The position numbers were made by a program, and so were the translations under genes. From NCBI GenBank assembly GCA_040219575.1, contig JAVJSD010000012.1:62001-126000 (forward strand): DNA of 64,000 nucleotides. Reading direction: 5' to 3'. Below are positions 54,230 through 62,894 of this stretch, one piece after another. The notes beneath the pieces are model-generated. The model made no database searches, was not told the DNA's origin, and was given only the letters and a program-made list of their open reading frames with translations. Within the stretch, counting starts at the first letter, position 1. Each line of letters opens with the position of its first letter. Source of the DNA: JAVJSD01 sp040219575. GTDB taxonomy: Bacteria > Planctomycetota > Planctomycetia > Pirellulales > Pirellulaceae.

Positions 54230-54490
54230 GGAGTTGCTCGGCAAGGTGGGATGATGGGGCGGGTCGGCGTGGCTGGCAGTGAAGCGAAACCTTCAAACTC
54301 ACCACCCATCAAGGTAGATGGATGGAAGCTCCAACGTCAAGAGCGAGCCCGCCAGATTTCACGCTCAAACGACCAAAGGAACCGGTCCTCAACGCTAACT
54401 GAGGGCTGACATGAACGGTACTTCGTCCATTAGCATTTTGTAAGCGTTCATCAGCGGTTTGTTCTGTTCCGTTGTTCGACTTCGGCCGCC

Positions 54491-54847
54491 TCAAGCCGTG
54501 AGCATCAACACGATCACGATCAAAAAACACTCCGCCCCGCCCAGCGTCAGGGCGATCACCGAGTAACGGCTGGGCCGGCCGTACAGTCCGATGATGCTGA
54601 AGGCCACCGCGAAGATGGCGGCGGGCGAACACAAAAACAGCACCAACCGCATCCACTCCACCAGCACGGGAAACTTGGGATACGCCAACAGCAGCGAGGG
54701 CGACAGCAACAGCGCCACGGGCAACACCAGCGACAGCAACATGGCGACCTTCGCGGCCCGATTCCGCGACTTGGGTTTGGGCGCGGGCGGCTGCTCGACG
54801 TCGGCCGGCGAATCGTACGGATTCGGCCGCGTCGCGGAAGGCTTCAC
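54491..54847 (-). CDS. NPYDSP-motif membrane protein, coupled to DUF1501
   Basis: The 118-residue product starts at GTG 54847 with MKPSATRPNPYDSPADVEQP, then a Lys/Arg-rich stretch (KPKSRNRAAK) and three hydrophobic segments (VAMLLSLVLPVALLLSPSLL; LVLFLCSPAAIFAVAFSIIG; VIALTLGGAECFLIVIVLML). The GTG overlaps the stop of the DUF1501 gene 54844-56292 by four bases (GTGA), so translation is coupled. The NPYxSP word is shared with the genes at 16592 and 50341. The coupling makes it a likely partner of that DUF1501 protein, although one is exported by Tat and the other is in the membrane. Confidence 0.8.
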   Translation of the reverse strand: MKPSATRPNPYDSPADVEQPPAPKPKSRNRAAKVAMLLSLVLPVALLLSPSLLLAYPKFPVLVEWMRLVLFLCSPAAIFAVAFSIIGLYGRPSRYSVIALTLGGAECFLIVIVLMLTA

Positions 54848-56292
54848 GAGAGCACCTCGGCAATCGGGTCGCCATGCTCCAGGATCGGTCGCGGACGATC
54901 CTGGAAGTCGTAGATGAAGCGACGATGATCGACGCCCAACAGGCGATAGATGGTGGCGGCGATGTCGGCTGGCGAGTAACCGTGCGTCGTCGGATAGGCG
55001 GCCTGCTTGTCGGTCGCGCCGACGACCTGACCGGCGCGGACGCCCGCGCCGGCGAAGAAGATCGAACCGGCCGGCCCCCAGTGATCGCGTCCGCCGTTCT
55101 TGTTGATCTTCGGCGTGCGGCCGAACTCGGTGAGGAACACCACCAAGGTCGAATCCAACAGGCCGCGCTGCTCGAGGTCGGTCAGCAGCGCGGCGAAGGC
55201 GCGGTCCATGCCGGCCAGGTGATAACCGCGCCGGGCCATCTCGCAAATGTGCGGCTGCTTCTGCACCGGCACGCAGTGGTTGTCCCACAGGTTGCCGTAG
55301 TCGGGATCGTAGCCGTAGTCGACCATCACGTAGCGGGCGCCCGCCTCGACTAACCGCCGCGCCATCAGGCAGCGGCCGCCGATCTTGGTCCGCCCGTAAG
55401 CGTCGCGCACCGCGTCGGGCTCGCCGGCGAGATCGAACGCGCCACGGACCGACGGCGTCGCCAACAGACGCAGCGCGCTTTGATGCTGCGTCTCGGCCGA
55501 CGCCACCGCGTCCTGCCGCTCGAGGCGCCGCAAGGCGCTGTCGAGCTGATCGCGCAGCGCCGCGCGCGATTGCAGTCGGGCCAGCGGCGTCGACTGGCTC
55601 ATCTTCAGCGAACGCGGCACGAGATCCTCGTTGGCCTCAGGCGGCGGGTTGTCGAGCTTCTCGCCGACCGTGAAGTCGGCCTGTTCCGGCAAACCGCCCA
55701 GGCAGTACGGCGCATGGCGGCTCCCCAGCCATCCGCCCACGAACAGGTTGTGCGGCGGCGGGCCGGGGCGCGTGATGCCCGGCACGGCGATGTAGCCCGG
55801 CAGGCCGTTGCGGGGTCCGTAGATGTGATCGATGATCGAGCCGATGTTGGGCTCGGTGAACAGGCCGTTGCGATCGACCTTGCGGCCCGACAGCGTATAG
55901 ACCTGGCTCAGCAGGTGGTCGCCGCTGTCGTGCGAGAAGCTGCGGACCAGGGCCAGCTTGTCGGCCAGCTTGGCCAACTGCGGCATCACCTCGGTGAACC
56001 GTACGCCGGGCAACCGCGTGGCGATTTCCGACAGCGTGCCGCGGACTTCCTCCGGCGCCTCGGGCTTGGGGTCGAAGGAGTCGATATGCGTGACGCCGCC
56101 GCCCATCCACAGGTAGATGACCGACTTGGCCTTCCCCTCGGTCGCCAGCGGATGCGCCCCATGGGCCGCTGTGCACAAGGTGGGCAGCGCCGAAGCCGCC
56201 ACCGCCAGCGAACCGACGCGGAGCGCGTCGCGACGATGAATCAAACCGGCATGCGCTGGCCGGGCGGAAGCGGAGTCTTGCGGTCGCGACAT
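54844..56292 (-). CDS. DUF1501 Tat-exported protein 3
   Basis: The 482-residue protein starts MSRPQDSASARPAHAGLIHR and has a Tat-like signal (HRRDALRVGSLAVAASALPT). DUF1501 words follow: SVIYLWMGGGVTHIDSFDPK, PEEVRGTLSEIATRLPGVRF, SHDSGDHLLSQVYTLSGRKV, YGRTKIGGRCLMARRLVEAG, WDNHCVP and VVFLTEFGRTPKINKNGGRD followed by HWGPAG. It ends DPIAEVLS, with the stop overlapping the GTG of the NPYDSP gene. ATG 56292 matches the signal; a long upstream extension in the same frame is rejected. Function unknown, envelope location likely. It is the only one of the three DUF1501 genes with a clearly coupled partner. Confidence 0.92.
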   Translation of the reverse strand: MSRPQDSASARPAHAGLIHRRDALRVGSLAVAASALPTLCTAAHGAHPLATEGKAKSVIYLWMGGGVTHIDSFDPKPEAPEEVRGTLSEIATRLPGVRFTEVMPQLAKLADKLALVRSFSHDSGDHLLSQVYTLSGRKVDRNGLFTEPNIGSIIDHIYGPRNGLPGYIAVPGITRPGPPPHNLFVGGWLGSRHAPYCLGGLPEQADFTVGEKLDNPPPEANEDLVPRSLKMSQSTPLARLQSRAALRDQLDSALRRLERQDAVASAETQHQSALRLLATPSVRGAFDLAGEPDAVRDAYGRTKIGGRCLMARRLVEAGARYVMVDYGYDPDYGNLWDNHCVPVQKQPHICEMARRGYHLAGMDRAFAALLTDLEQRGLLDSTLVVFLTEFGRTPKINKNGGRDHWGPAGSIFFAGAGVRAGQVVGATDKQAAYPTTHGYSPADIAATIYRLLGVDHRRFIYDFQDRPRPILEHGDPIAEVLS

Positions 56293-56390
56293 CGTGTTCT
56301 TCGAAAGGCGGGATCGAGCGGGAGGGATCGCGAGAGGTCTCCGCATTATCCCCAATCCCCCGCCGCCCGACAAGCGAAACCCACCCGCGT

Positions 56391-56412
56391 AGGGCAGGCT
56401 TCCAGCCTGCCA
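56391..56412. repeat. GCAGGCT/AGCCTGC hairpin
   Basis: TAGGGCAGGCTTCCAGCCTG CC forms a 7 bp stem with a three-base loop in the leader of the DUF1501 gene. The TAGGGC.GGC start resembles bases near 10785-10800. Confidence 0.5.
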
Positions 56413-56503
56413 GAATCGCCATTCCAAGCACGACCGCTCGATGACGAAATACAGCGGGAGATGATCGGCACGATCACCGAATTGCGAACCGAAGGAGGAC
56501 CCG

Positions 56504-56902
56504 ATGCCTCCCACGCTGATCGAATTCGCCTCGCCCCCGGCAGTTGTTCTCCTGGCCAACGCCGCTGTCGAAGGGTCGCCCCCATCCTTGGCGTGTCTTC
56601 TCGCGTCCGCCGCCGCATGGCTCTTGTTGCTGTTGGCGATCTGGCAATGGCAGCGGTATCGGACACGTCAGATCATCCGCTGGTGGGCGCAGCACCGCGG
56701 CTACACGCTACTAGGTTGGCACTCCACAAAGTCGCCCCTGACGAAGATCGGTCCTGCATGGCGCGGCGAACTGATCTACCGCGTGACGGTCGCCGACGGC
56801 TCAGGCCGACAGCGCGAGGGTTGGGTGAAAATCGGCGGCTTGCAGCTTGGATCGTTCGACGACGCCAAAGTAAAAGAAATGTGGGACCCGCCTGCCGGCT
56901 GA
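56504..56902 (+). CDS. Small single-helix membrane protein, unknown function
   Basis: The 132-residue product has one or two hydrophobic segments (about 10-25 and 30-50: LACLLASAAAWLLLLLAIWQ) then a cytoplasmic-type domain: RQIIRWWAQHRGYTLLGWHS, GPAWRGELIYRVTVADGSGR and EGWVKIGGLQLGSFDDAKVK. The WAxxxGYxLL and YRVxVxDxxGRxRxGWVxxG pattern is one I associate with small planctomycete membrane proteins, but no name or function exists. AAGGAGG ahead of ATG 56504 is a strong ribosome site. It is divergent from the DUF1501 gene. Confidence 0.75.
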   Translation: MPPTLIEFASPPAVVLLANAAVEGSPPSLACLLASAAAWLLLLLAIWQWQRYRTRQIIRWWAQHRGYTLLGWHSTKSPLTKIGPAWRGELIYRVTVADGSGRQREGWVKIGGLQLGSFDDAKVKEMWDPPAG

Positions 56903-57090
56903 CGATCCCGCGCCGAGCACTCCCAAACATATCGAGAACGAAGCATCGCAATGATTGCTGAGGTCCGTGCGCTTCCGCCGTTCGCTCAACTTGCGACGTG
57001 GAAGGTGATGATCGTGCTGGACGCCGACCGATGCCCCAAATTTGTTGCAATTGTGGCGGCGGACGGCGAAACTGAACGCAATTCCACGGT

Positions 57091-57270
57091 CTAGCCCGGA
57101 TTATTCATGAAGTTCGTCGCGAGAGGTCGTAAGGGATTTTGTGGCAAGGCGGACGAACGAATCGCCCGCAGTCGGATTGAAATCCCGCAAGGACGATTCG
57201 TGAAGTCCAACGCAGTCCACGAAAGCACTTACGGCCTCGCAGCAGATCGCTCATGAATAATCCGGGCTAG
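57091..57270. mobile_element. 180 bp MITE-like element with perfect 20 bp terminal inverted repeats
   Basis: CTAGCCCGGATTATTCATGA (57091-57110) and its exact inverse (57251-57270) bound a 180 bp stretch with no gene. Inner arms are also inverted (GCGAGAGGTCGTAAG near 57119, CTTACGGCCTCGC near 57230), so the whole can fold. No transposase is in the window that would recognise it. The end ctag/ctag may be part of the target. The rest of 56903-57298 holds nothing recognised. Confidence 0.85.
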
Positions 57271-57298
57271 ACTCTTCTCGAAAACTGGGAGCAGGACG

Positions 57299-58702
57299 AT
57301 GACGAGCCATCTTCTTCAACGACTCTCCACCGGCTGGGCTTGCTTGGCGCTGCTGGTGGCAGGTGGGGTGCTGGTGACCATCGGGCCGCTGCACGCGCAA
57401 GATCGCAGTGCGAAAGCCCAGGCCCGCGACGCAAAAGTCCGCGATGGCCAGAAAAGTGACAAGCCGAAAAGTGACAAGCCGAAACGCGACAAGACGAAGA
57501 GCGACAAGAAGAAGGGCAAGAAGAAAGGCGACGACGGCAGTCGTGAGGACAAGACCCGTGAAGACACGACCCGCGAAGACAAGACTCCCGACGTCAAGAC
57601 TCGTGATGACGCGACGCCTGATGACGCGACGCCTGACCGCCGAGACGGCGACCGTCGCAGCGCAATCGCCCTCGAGCGGTTCCTGTTCGGAAAGTCCGAG
57701 ACGAATGATCGCAAGGTCACGCTCAAGCTGGCCAGGACCACGATCACCGACAACGACCTGCGCGGCCTGCGGGATCCGAAGTTCGCCGATCTCGAGGTGT
57801 TCGAGGCTTACGACTCGCAGATCAGCGACGACGGCTTGCAGTATCTGGTGGGGCTTTCGGTCACCGAGGTGGATCTTGGTTCCTGTGAAGTCACGGATCG
57901 GGGCCTGGAGTATTTGACCGCCCTGCCGTTGCGAAGCCTGGGGCTGTATTCCACCGAGATCACCGACGACGGACTCCGCGCGCTGCGGGGGTTGCCGCTC
58001 GACAAACTGGGATTGGGCAACACGGACATCACCGACGACGGACTCGCGCGGCTGAAGGGAATGCCCCTGCGAAACCTCAGCCTGTCCGGCACGCGCGTCA
58101 CCGACGATGGCCTGGCGCATCTGCGGCGCCTTCCGCTGGAAGGCCTGGGACTGCCGCGGCAGATCACCGATCGCGGCCTCGTGCACCTCCGCCTGATGCC
58201 GCTGCGATCGTTGAACCTGGGCGGCACGAGCATCACCGACAACGGCCTCCGGCATCTCGAAGGCCTGCCGATCAAGGGGCTCTGGCTGTACGGCGCCAAT
58301 CTCACGGACGCGGCCGTCGCCTCGCTGGAAAGGATGCCCGAACTGGACACCGTCTACATTCAGGACACGCAGATCAGCGAGGCGGCGGCGGAGCGACTCC
58401 GCGGTTCGGTCCGCTATGTCCATACGGGTCGCGAGAAACCGACCTACGGGCAGATGCTGCTGGAGGTCTTTCTGGCGGATCGCGACCTGGAGCGAGCCGC
58501 CGAGGTCGAGAAGAAGGATCCCTTCGAGACGCGGATGATCGCACAATTGATTCGCGCCCAAGGCCGTCCGCAGGCCGTCAAGCTGGGCATGGACCCCAAC
58601 AACATCGGCATCACCGACTTCGGCGCCAGCCGATTCAAACGCGAAGACCGCGGCTACCGCGGCACGGTGCGGTTCACGTTCTATCCCAAACGGGACCGAT
58701 AG
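57299..58702 (+). CDS. Exported leucine-rich repeat protein
   Basis: The 467-residue protein has a signal peptide (STGWACLALLVAGGVLVTIG, cut near LHAQ), then a 75-residue highly charged linker built of repeated KSDKPK and REDKT-like words (residues about 50-115), then some nine LRR units of about 23 residues with the T-(E/D)-I-T-D-D-G-L pattern: LYSTEITDDGLRALRGLP, LGNTDITDDGLARLKGMP, LSGTRVTDDGLAHLRRLP. This is the cysteine-free, cytosolic-RI/GALA-like form common in planctomycetes. The C-terminal 110 residues are a separate domain (RGYRGTVRFTFYPKRDR). It probably binds proteins outside the cytoplasm. The ATG at 57299 lies 28 bases after the MITE-like element. Confidence 0.88.
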   Translation: MTSHLLQRLSTGWACLALLVAGGVLVTIGPLHAQDRSAKAQARDAKVRDGQKSDKPKSDKPKRDKTKSDKKKGKKKGDDGSREDKTREDTTREDKTPDVKTRDDATPDDATPDRRDGDRRSAIALERFLFGKSETNDRKVTLKLARTTITDNDLRGLRDPKFADLEVFEAYDSQISDDGLQYLVGLSVTEVDLGSCEVTDRGLEYLTALPLRSLGLYSTEITDDGLRALRGLPLDKLGLGNTDITDDGLARLKGMPLRNLSLSGTRVTDDGLAHLRRLPLEGLGLPRQITDRGLVHLRLMPLRSLNLGGTSITDNGLRHLEGLPIKGLWLYGANLTDAAVASLERMPELDTVYIQDTQISEAAAERLRGSVRYVHTGREKPTYGQMLLEVFLADRDLERAAEVEKKDPFETRMIAQLIRAQGRPQAVKLGMDPNNIGITDFGASRFKREDRGYRGTVRFTFYPKRDR

Positions 58703-58825
58703 GCGGAAGAAGCGTCGCCGACCAACGTACTGCGACCTTCGAGCGAACTACAGAAGTCGAATGGCGCAAGGAGGTTCGACTTTTTCAAGCCCCATTCGGT
58801 TCCTGCCACCTTTGATCGACGTTCT

Positions 58826-59494
58826 CGGAGTCGCCTTTGGGCTCGCGTATCTCCGCCGCCAATCTTCTCAGGCCCTCGCTACCCATGACACGTAAAGCGG
58901 ACGCACTACTTGCGCTTCACGTCCCCCTCATCTAAGTTGGGTGGCCCCTTTCGCCCCCTCCCAATCTTCTTACGGCCCTCGCTACCCATGGCGCGTAAAG
59001 CGAACGCACTACTTGCGCTTCACGTCCCCCTCATCCAAGTTGGGTGGCCCCGTTCGCCTGCTCGGCGAGGCCCATTAACGGCCTCGCGAACTGCGCGTCC
59101 CCATTCGCAACGCGGCCTCGTTCATTCGGCCGTCTCATTTCGCGTTCTAGGTGCGCGCTCCGCGGCGCGTCGTTCGCGACTTGGTTGGTGCGCCAAACGA
59201 TCGGAGTCGCCTTTGGGCTCGCGTATCTCCGCCGCCAATCTTCTCAGGCCCTCGCTAGCGATGGCGCGTAAAGCGGACACACTACTTGCCGCTTCACGTC
59301 CCCCCCATCTAAGTTGGGTGGCCCCGTTCGCCGCCCCGTTCATCTAAGTTGGGTGGCCCCGTTCGCCGCCCCGTTCGCCTATCTAAAGCGGACGCACTAC
59401 TTGCGCTTCCCGTCCCCCTCATCTAAGTTGGGTGGCCCCCTTTCGCCCTTAGCTGAGAACACCGAGGATCACCTATTGGGTGGTCCCGTTCGCC
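58826..59494. repeat. Degenerate array of direct repeats with CTAAGTTGGGTGGCCC core
   Basis: CATCTAAGTTGGGTGGCCCC (or close) occurs at about 58929, 59032, 59307, 59341 and 59420, and a shortened TTGGGTGGTCCCGTTCGCC at 59476. Four of these follow a longer unit GCGTAAAGCGGACGCACTAC TTGCGCTTCACGTCCCC. A yet longer unit (GGAGTCGCCTTTGGGCTCGC GTATCTCCGCCGCCAATC...) occurs at 58826 and 59201, about 375 bases apart. The nested layout spans 670 bases without a gene. Spacers and unit lengths vary, so it is not CRISPR. Confidence 0.88.
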
Positions 59495-59579
59495 GAAGTT
59501 CTGCTGTTGTTCTGATTCTTACCTGTTGGCTAAGATTCCCGAAATTCACCGCTCTTTCGCTGCAAGGGAGTGAACGCTG

Positions 59580-60719
59580 ATGACAGGGACGCCAAGGCTC
59601 TTGATTCCGATGCTGTTGCTCTTCACGACGGCCCGCGGCGCTGCTCAGGAGGCTCCAAAGGAATTTGACCTAGGAGTATATATCGAGCAACTAGGGGCGA
59701 AGGGCGCGGAAACGCCGTCTCGCAATGTCGCGGAGGTTTTTGGAGCGAGCTATTTGCCGTTGGGCCATTGGGAAATGTATTCGTTCCGCGCGGCTGCGGA
59801 GTATCGCCGCCTGGCGATACCCCACCTGCCAAAGCTGATAGAACTGTTGGAGCATCCCGACAATAAGGTCGCTGCAGAGGCGCGACAGATGATCAGCATG
59901 CTCGGTCCAGCCGGCCGTCCGGCGACCGCGGCGTTGCAGCGACGCCTGTTCGATAAGAAGCGTGACGGCTTGGAACGCTTGCCGGACTTGATCGCGTTGG
60001 TCTACATCACGCCAGAGAACGTGCCCGTAACGCCATTGATTCTGCCGCCGGCCGACTCACTGTCGAACTTTTCGGCGGAAGTCCAACTGAACGGACGCCT
60101 GACTTCGTTGGCGATGATCAGCGAGATGTATGTAGGCGCGACGTTTTGCGACGCGGGGCATACGACCATCGAAGTTCCCTTTCTCACCGAGGCCTTGCTC
60201 AAACCATATCCAACCGACTATCGGGCGATGGCGATCCTGTTGCTGGCCAGGATGGGAAACGAAGCCAAGACGGCCTTGCCTACGCTGGAGAAGTTGCTCG
60301 ACGACGAGGAGATCGTCGTTCGCATCACCGCGGCCGCCGCGATCTTGCACATCCAGCGAGATCTGAATCGCATCGAGGAACTGGCGGACCGCACGCGGAT
60401 GGCGAAATCGATGCGTGATGCGTTTGTGGAACGGTGGCAGGAAGACTCTGAAGAACGATTTCTCTCCGCGCAGCAGGAACTACGGGCACACTACCCTATT
60501 GGCGATGGTGAGGAGATGATTCGCTACCTGGTCACCGCCATGCAGCACGGTCGCGGCTATTATCGTCGCCGTGCGCTCCTCGCGGCCGCGGAACTGGGCC
60601 CCGCCGCCCGTGACGCCGTTCCCACGATTCGGGCTTTGCTCGCGCACAACGACGTCGAGACACGCCGCCTTGCCGCCGCAGCGCTGAAGAAAATCAGCCC
60701 CAACGCCCGTAAGGAATAA
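59580..60719 (+). CDS. Exported HEAT-repeat protein
   Basis: The 379-residue protein starts with a signal peptide (LLIPMLLLFTTARGAAQ) and has HEAT-type helix pairs at several places: HLPKLIELLEHPDNKVAAEA followed by RQMISMLGPAG, YRAMAILLLARMGNEAKTAL PTLEKLLDDEEIVVRITAAA, and RRRALLAAAELGPAARDAVP TIRALLAHNDVETRRLAAAA at the C terminus. Between these are less regular parts with many Leu and Pro. It is likely a periplasmic binding scaffold. Its start ATG 59580 lies 86 bases after the direct-repeat array, which therefore forms its leader and promoter area. It is convergent with the pyruvate decarboxylase gene. Confidence 0.85.
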   Translation: MTGTPRLLIPMLLLFTTARGAAQEAPKEFDLGVYIEQLGAKGAETPSRNVAEVFGASYLPLGHWEMYSFRAAAEYRRLAIPHLPKLIELLEHPDNKVAAEARQMISMLGPAGRPATAALQRRLFDKKRDGLERLPDLIALVYITPENVPVTPLILPPADSLSNFSAEVQLNGRLTSLAMISEMYVGATFCDAGHTTIEVPFLTEALLKPYPTDYRAMAILLLARMGNEAKTALPTLEKLLDDEEIVVRITAAAAILHIQRDLNRIEELADRTRMAKSMRDAFVERWQEDSEERFLSAQQELRAHYPIGDGEEMIRYLVTAMQHGRGYYRRRALLAAAELGPAARDAVPTIRALLAHNDVETRRLAAAALKKISPNARKE

Positions 60720-60752
60720 AAGGACTGTCAGGAACCGCGGCGGGCGCCGCTT

Positions 60753-60846
60753 CCCTTCAACAATCACCACTCGCCAATCGCCATTCCTGCCGCAGCGCCG
60801 CCTCCCGATTGATGATTGTCGAGGACGATTGTTGATTGTTGAAGGG
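60753..60846. repeat. Inverted repeat, 14 bp arms, between convergent genes
   Basis: CCCTTCAACAATCA (60753-60766) and its exact inverse (60833-60846) lie 66 bases apart between the stops of the HEAT and pyruvate decarboxylase genes. They might help end transcription on both strands, but the loop is long and no T run is present. Confidence 0.6.
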
Positions 60847-60888
60847 TTCGGTGGAGTCGCTTGCGTGTGGTGGCGGGCGACGCGCGAA

Positions 60889-62583
60889 TTAGCCATGCCG
60901 CGGTGGGCGGCTGTTGTTTTTGGCGACGAGGCCGCCCCATTCGAGCAGGTTCTTGCTGCAATCGTCGCGGTCGATCATCACTTCGATCAGCGCCAGGCCG
61001 TCGTGGCCGATGGCTTGCGTGATGGCGGCGTCGAGTTCGCCCTCGGTCCGCACGCGGCGGCTCCAGCCATTTCCCTCGCCGGCGTTGAAGACATCGACCA
61101 GGCCGGCGTAGTCCCAGTTCTTGATCGTGTTGTAGGGGCCGTCGTGGATCTCGACCTCGATCGTGTAGCCGCCGTTGTTGATCAGGAAGATGATCGGGTT
61201 GGCGCCGTAACGGATCATCGTCGAGAGTTCCTGGGCGGTGAGCTGGAACGAGCCGTCGCCGATGCAGGCGATGACGCGTTGCCGCGGTCGGCCCAGGCAA
61301 TGGCCGAGCGTGGCGCCGACCGACCAGCCGATCGAACCGTACTGCATTTGAATCTCGAACCGGCTGCCGCTGGGCAGGTTGAGCCGCATGCCGTTGAACC
61401 ACGAGTCGCCCGTCTCGGCGATCACGTCGTGATTCTCGGTGAGCAGCTTCTGGATGCTGGAGAACAGCCGCCGCGTGGAGAGCGGGGCGTCGGGCGAACC
61501 GTCCTTGAGCGGCGCGACGTCTTCGCGAATCCGCTCGAAGGCCTTCAGCGAAGTGTCGTTGGGCTCGAGTTTGCCGGCGAGCTGCGTGAGGAACTCGGCG
61601 ATGTTCACGTGGTTGTACGTGTGGCCCGGCAGCGAGACGAAATCGGGGCCGACGTGGATCATCTTGGCGGAGTTCAGGTTCGCCACGTGGCCGGTGGTGG
61701 TGTAGTCGGTGAGCATCGGTCCGGCGAACAGGTACAGGTCCGACGATTCGACGATCTCGCCGCAGCCGGGCGCGCCGACCGGTCCCCAGTAGACGCCCAT
61801 GTACTGCGGATGCTGCTCGTCGAAGAAGCCCTTGGCGTTGGGCATGCTGGCCACCGCGTAGCCGGCGGCGTCGGCCAGGGTGCGGAAGGCTTCTTCCGCG
61901 CCGTACGAACGGAGCTTCACGCCGGCCACCAGCACCGGCTTCAGCGCCGCGTTGAGCAGTTGCGCCGCCTGTTCGACCGCCTGCTCGAGCGATTGCGGGT
62001 CGCTGGGCAAAACGCCGCGAAAGGCCCGCGGCTTGGGGCTGGAGACGACCGCCGAGGCGATGTTGCAGGCCACTTCCAGGTAGACCGGCTTGCGATGCCG
62101 CAAGGCGATGTCGAGCGCCCGATCGATCTGCCGCGGCGCCTCGGCCGCGTGCTGGATGATGACCGCCTCGGACGTGACGCGGGAGAAGATGTCGCGCTGG
62201 TAGCTGTAGTCGACCTTGCCCAGCGTGTGGTGCAGCAGTTCGTACTCGGCGGTGGAGTTGGTGTTGGGCCCGCCCGAGATGGCGATCAACGGCAGGTCTT
62301 CCGCGTACGCGCCGGCCACGGCGTTGAGCACGCTCAGGCCGCCCACGCTGTAGGTGACGATCACCGCCGCCGCGCCGCCCGTGGCGCGGGCGTAGCCGTC
62401 GGCCGCGTAGCCGGCGTTCAGCTCGTTGCAGCAGGAGATCATCTGCAGGCGGTCGTTGGCCAGCAGTTCGTCGAGCAGCACCAGGTTGTAGTCGCCCGGC
62501 ACGGCGAAATAGTGTCCCAGGCCGATGTCGGCGAGCCGCTGCGCAAGATAGCCGCCGACCGTGGTGGTTTGTTGTCCTGCCAT
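60889..62583 (-). CDS. pdc: Pyruvate decarboxylase, Zymomonas type
   Basis: The 564-residue protein is a thiamine-diphosphate enzyme that turns pyruvate into acetaldehyde and CO2. It follows Zymomonas mobilis Pdc (568 residues) along its whole length: start VGGYLAQRLADIGLGHYFAV, catalytic Glu in CCNELNAGYAADGYARATGG, the active-site His pair in LLHHTLGKVDYSYQ, TGDSWFNGMRLNLPSG, the ThDP-Mg motif GDGSFQLTAQELSTMIRYGA ending in INN, and HDGPYNTIKNWDYAGLVDVF. The HH pair and the HDGPYNxIKNW word separate it from indolepyruvate and acetolactate enzymes, though a branched-chain keto acid substrate is not excluded. ATG 62583, with GGAG ahead, fits the family start; ATG 62631 adds 16 codons. A malic enzyme gene lies upstream on the same strand. 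No alcohol dehydrogenase is in the window. Confidence 0.92.
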   Translation of the reverse strand: MAGQQTTTVGGYLAQRLADIGLGHYFAVPGDYNLVLLDELLANDRLQMISCCNELNAGYAADGYARATGGAAAVIVTYSVGGLSVLNAVAGAYAEDLPLIAISGGPNTNSTAEYELLHHTLGKVDYSYQRDIFSRVTSEAVIIQHAAEAPRQIDRALDIALRHRKPVYLEVACNIASAVVSSPKPRAFRGVLPSDPQSLEQAVEQAAQLLNAALKPVLVAGVKLRSYGAEEAFRTLADAAGYAVASMPNAKGFFDEQHPQYMGVYWGPVGAPGCGEIVESSDLYLFAGPMLTDYTTTGHVANLNSAKMIHVGPDFVSLPGHTYNHVNIAEFLTQLAGKLEPNDTSLKAFERIREDVAPLKDGSPDAPLSTRRLFSSIQKLLTENHDVIAETGDSWFNGMRLNLPSGSRFEIQMQYGSIGWSVGATLGHCLGRPRQRVIACIGDGSFQLTAQELSTMIRYGANPIIFLINNGGYTIEVEIHDGPYNTIKNWDYAGLVDVFNAGEGNGWSRRVRTEGELDAAITQAIGHDGLALIEVMIDRDDCSKNLLEWGGLVAKNNSRPPRHG

Positions 62584-62750
62584 GACGGACTCCGTGGCGA
62601 GGGGGTTGTTGATGGTCTTTTGTTGAAGCATTGCATGCCCCTTTTGTGAAGGTGTAATGGATGTCTTCTGTTTTCTATCGTTTCGGCGCAGGATGTTGGA
62701 GGATGTTCGAGCTGCGATCTTCCGTCGCCTCAGTCACAATCTGCAATCGT

Positions 62751-62894
62751 CGTTTAACGGCAAGCCGCAGGCGACGGCGGATCGTTCGATCGGCGCCTCC
62801 GGCTGAAAGAGCTTTGTGCGTTGAACACGACACCACGAGAGACGGTCGCGGAACATCCCGCGTACGCCGTCGCCTGCGGCTTGCCGTTAAACGA
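62751..62894. repeat. GTTTAACGGCAAGCCGCAG repeat element, copy 4 (long form)
   Basis: A 144 bp element with left end CGTTTAACGGCAAGCCGCAG and the exact inverse at the right end, so perfect inverted ends. The middle is about 45 bases longer than in copies 2 and 3. It lies between the malic enzyme stop and the pyruvate decarboxylase start, so it could affect their co-expression. Confidence 0.93.

Noticed and set aside
52508..54409. Plus-strand open frame of 633 codons
   Set aside because: It is opposite the second DUF1501 gene and has the composition of a shadow frame.
58826..59494. Possible CRISPR array
   Set aside because: Units differ in length and sequence, spacers are not of even size, and no cas gene is present.
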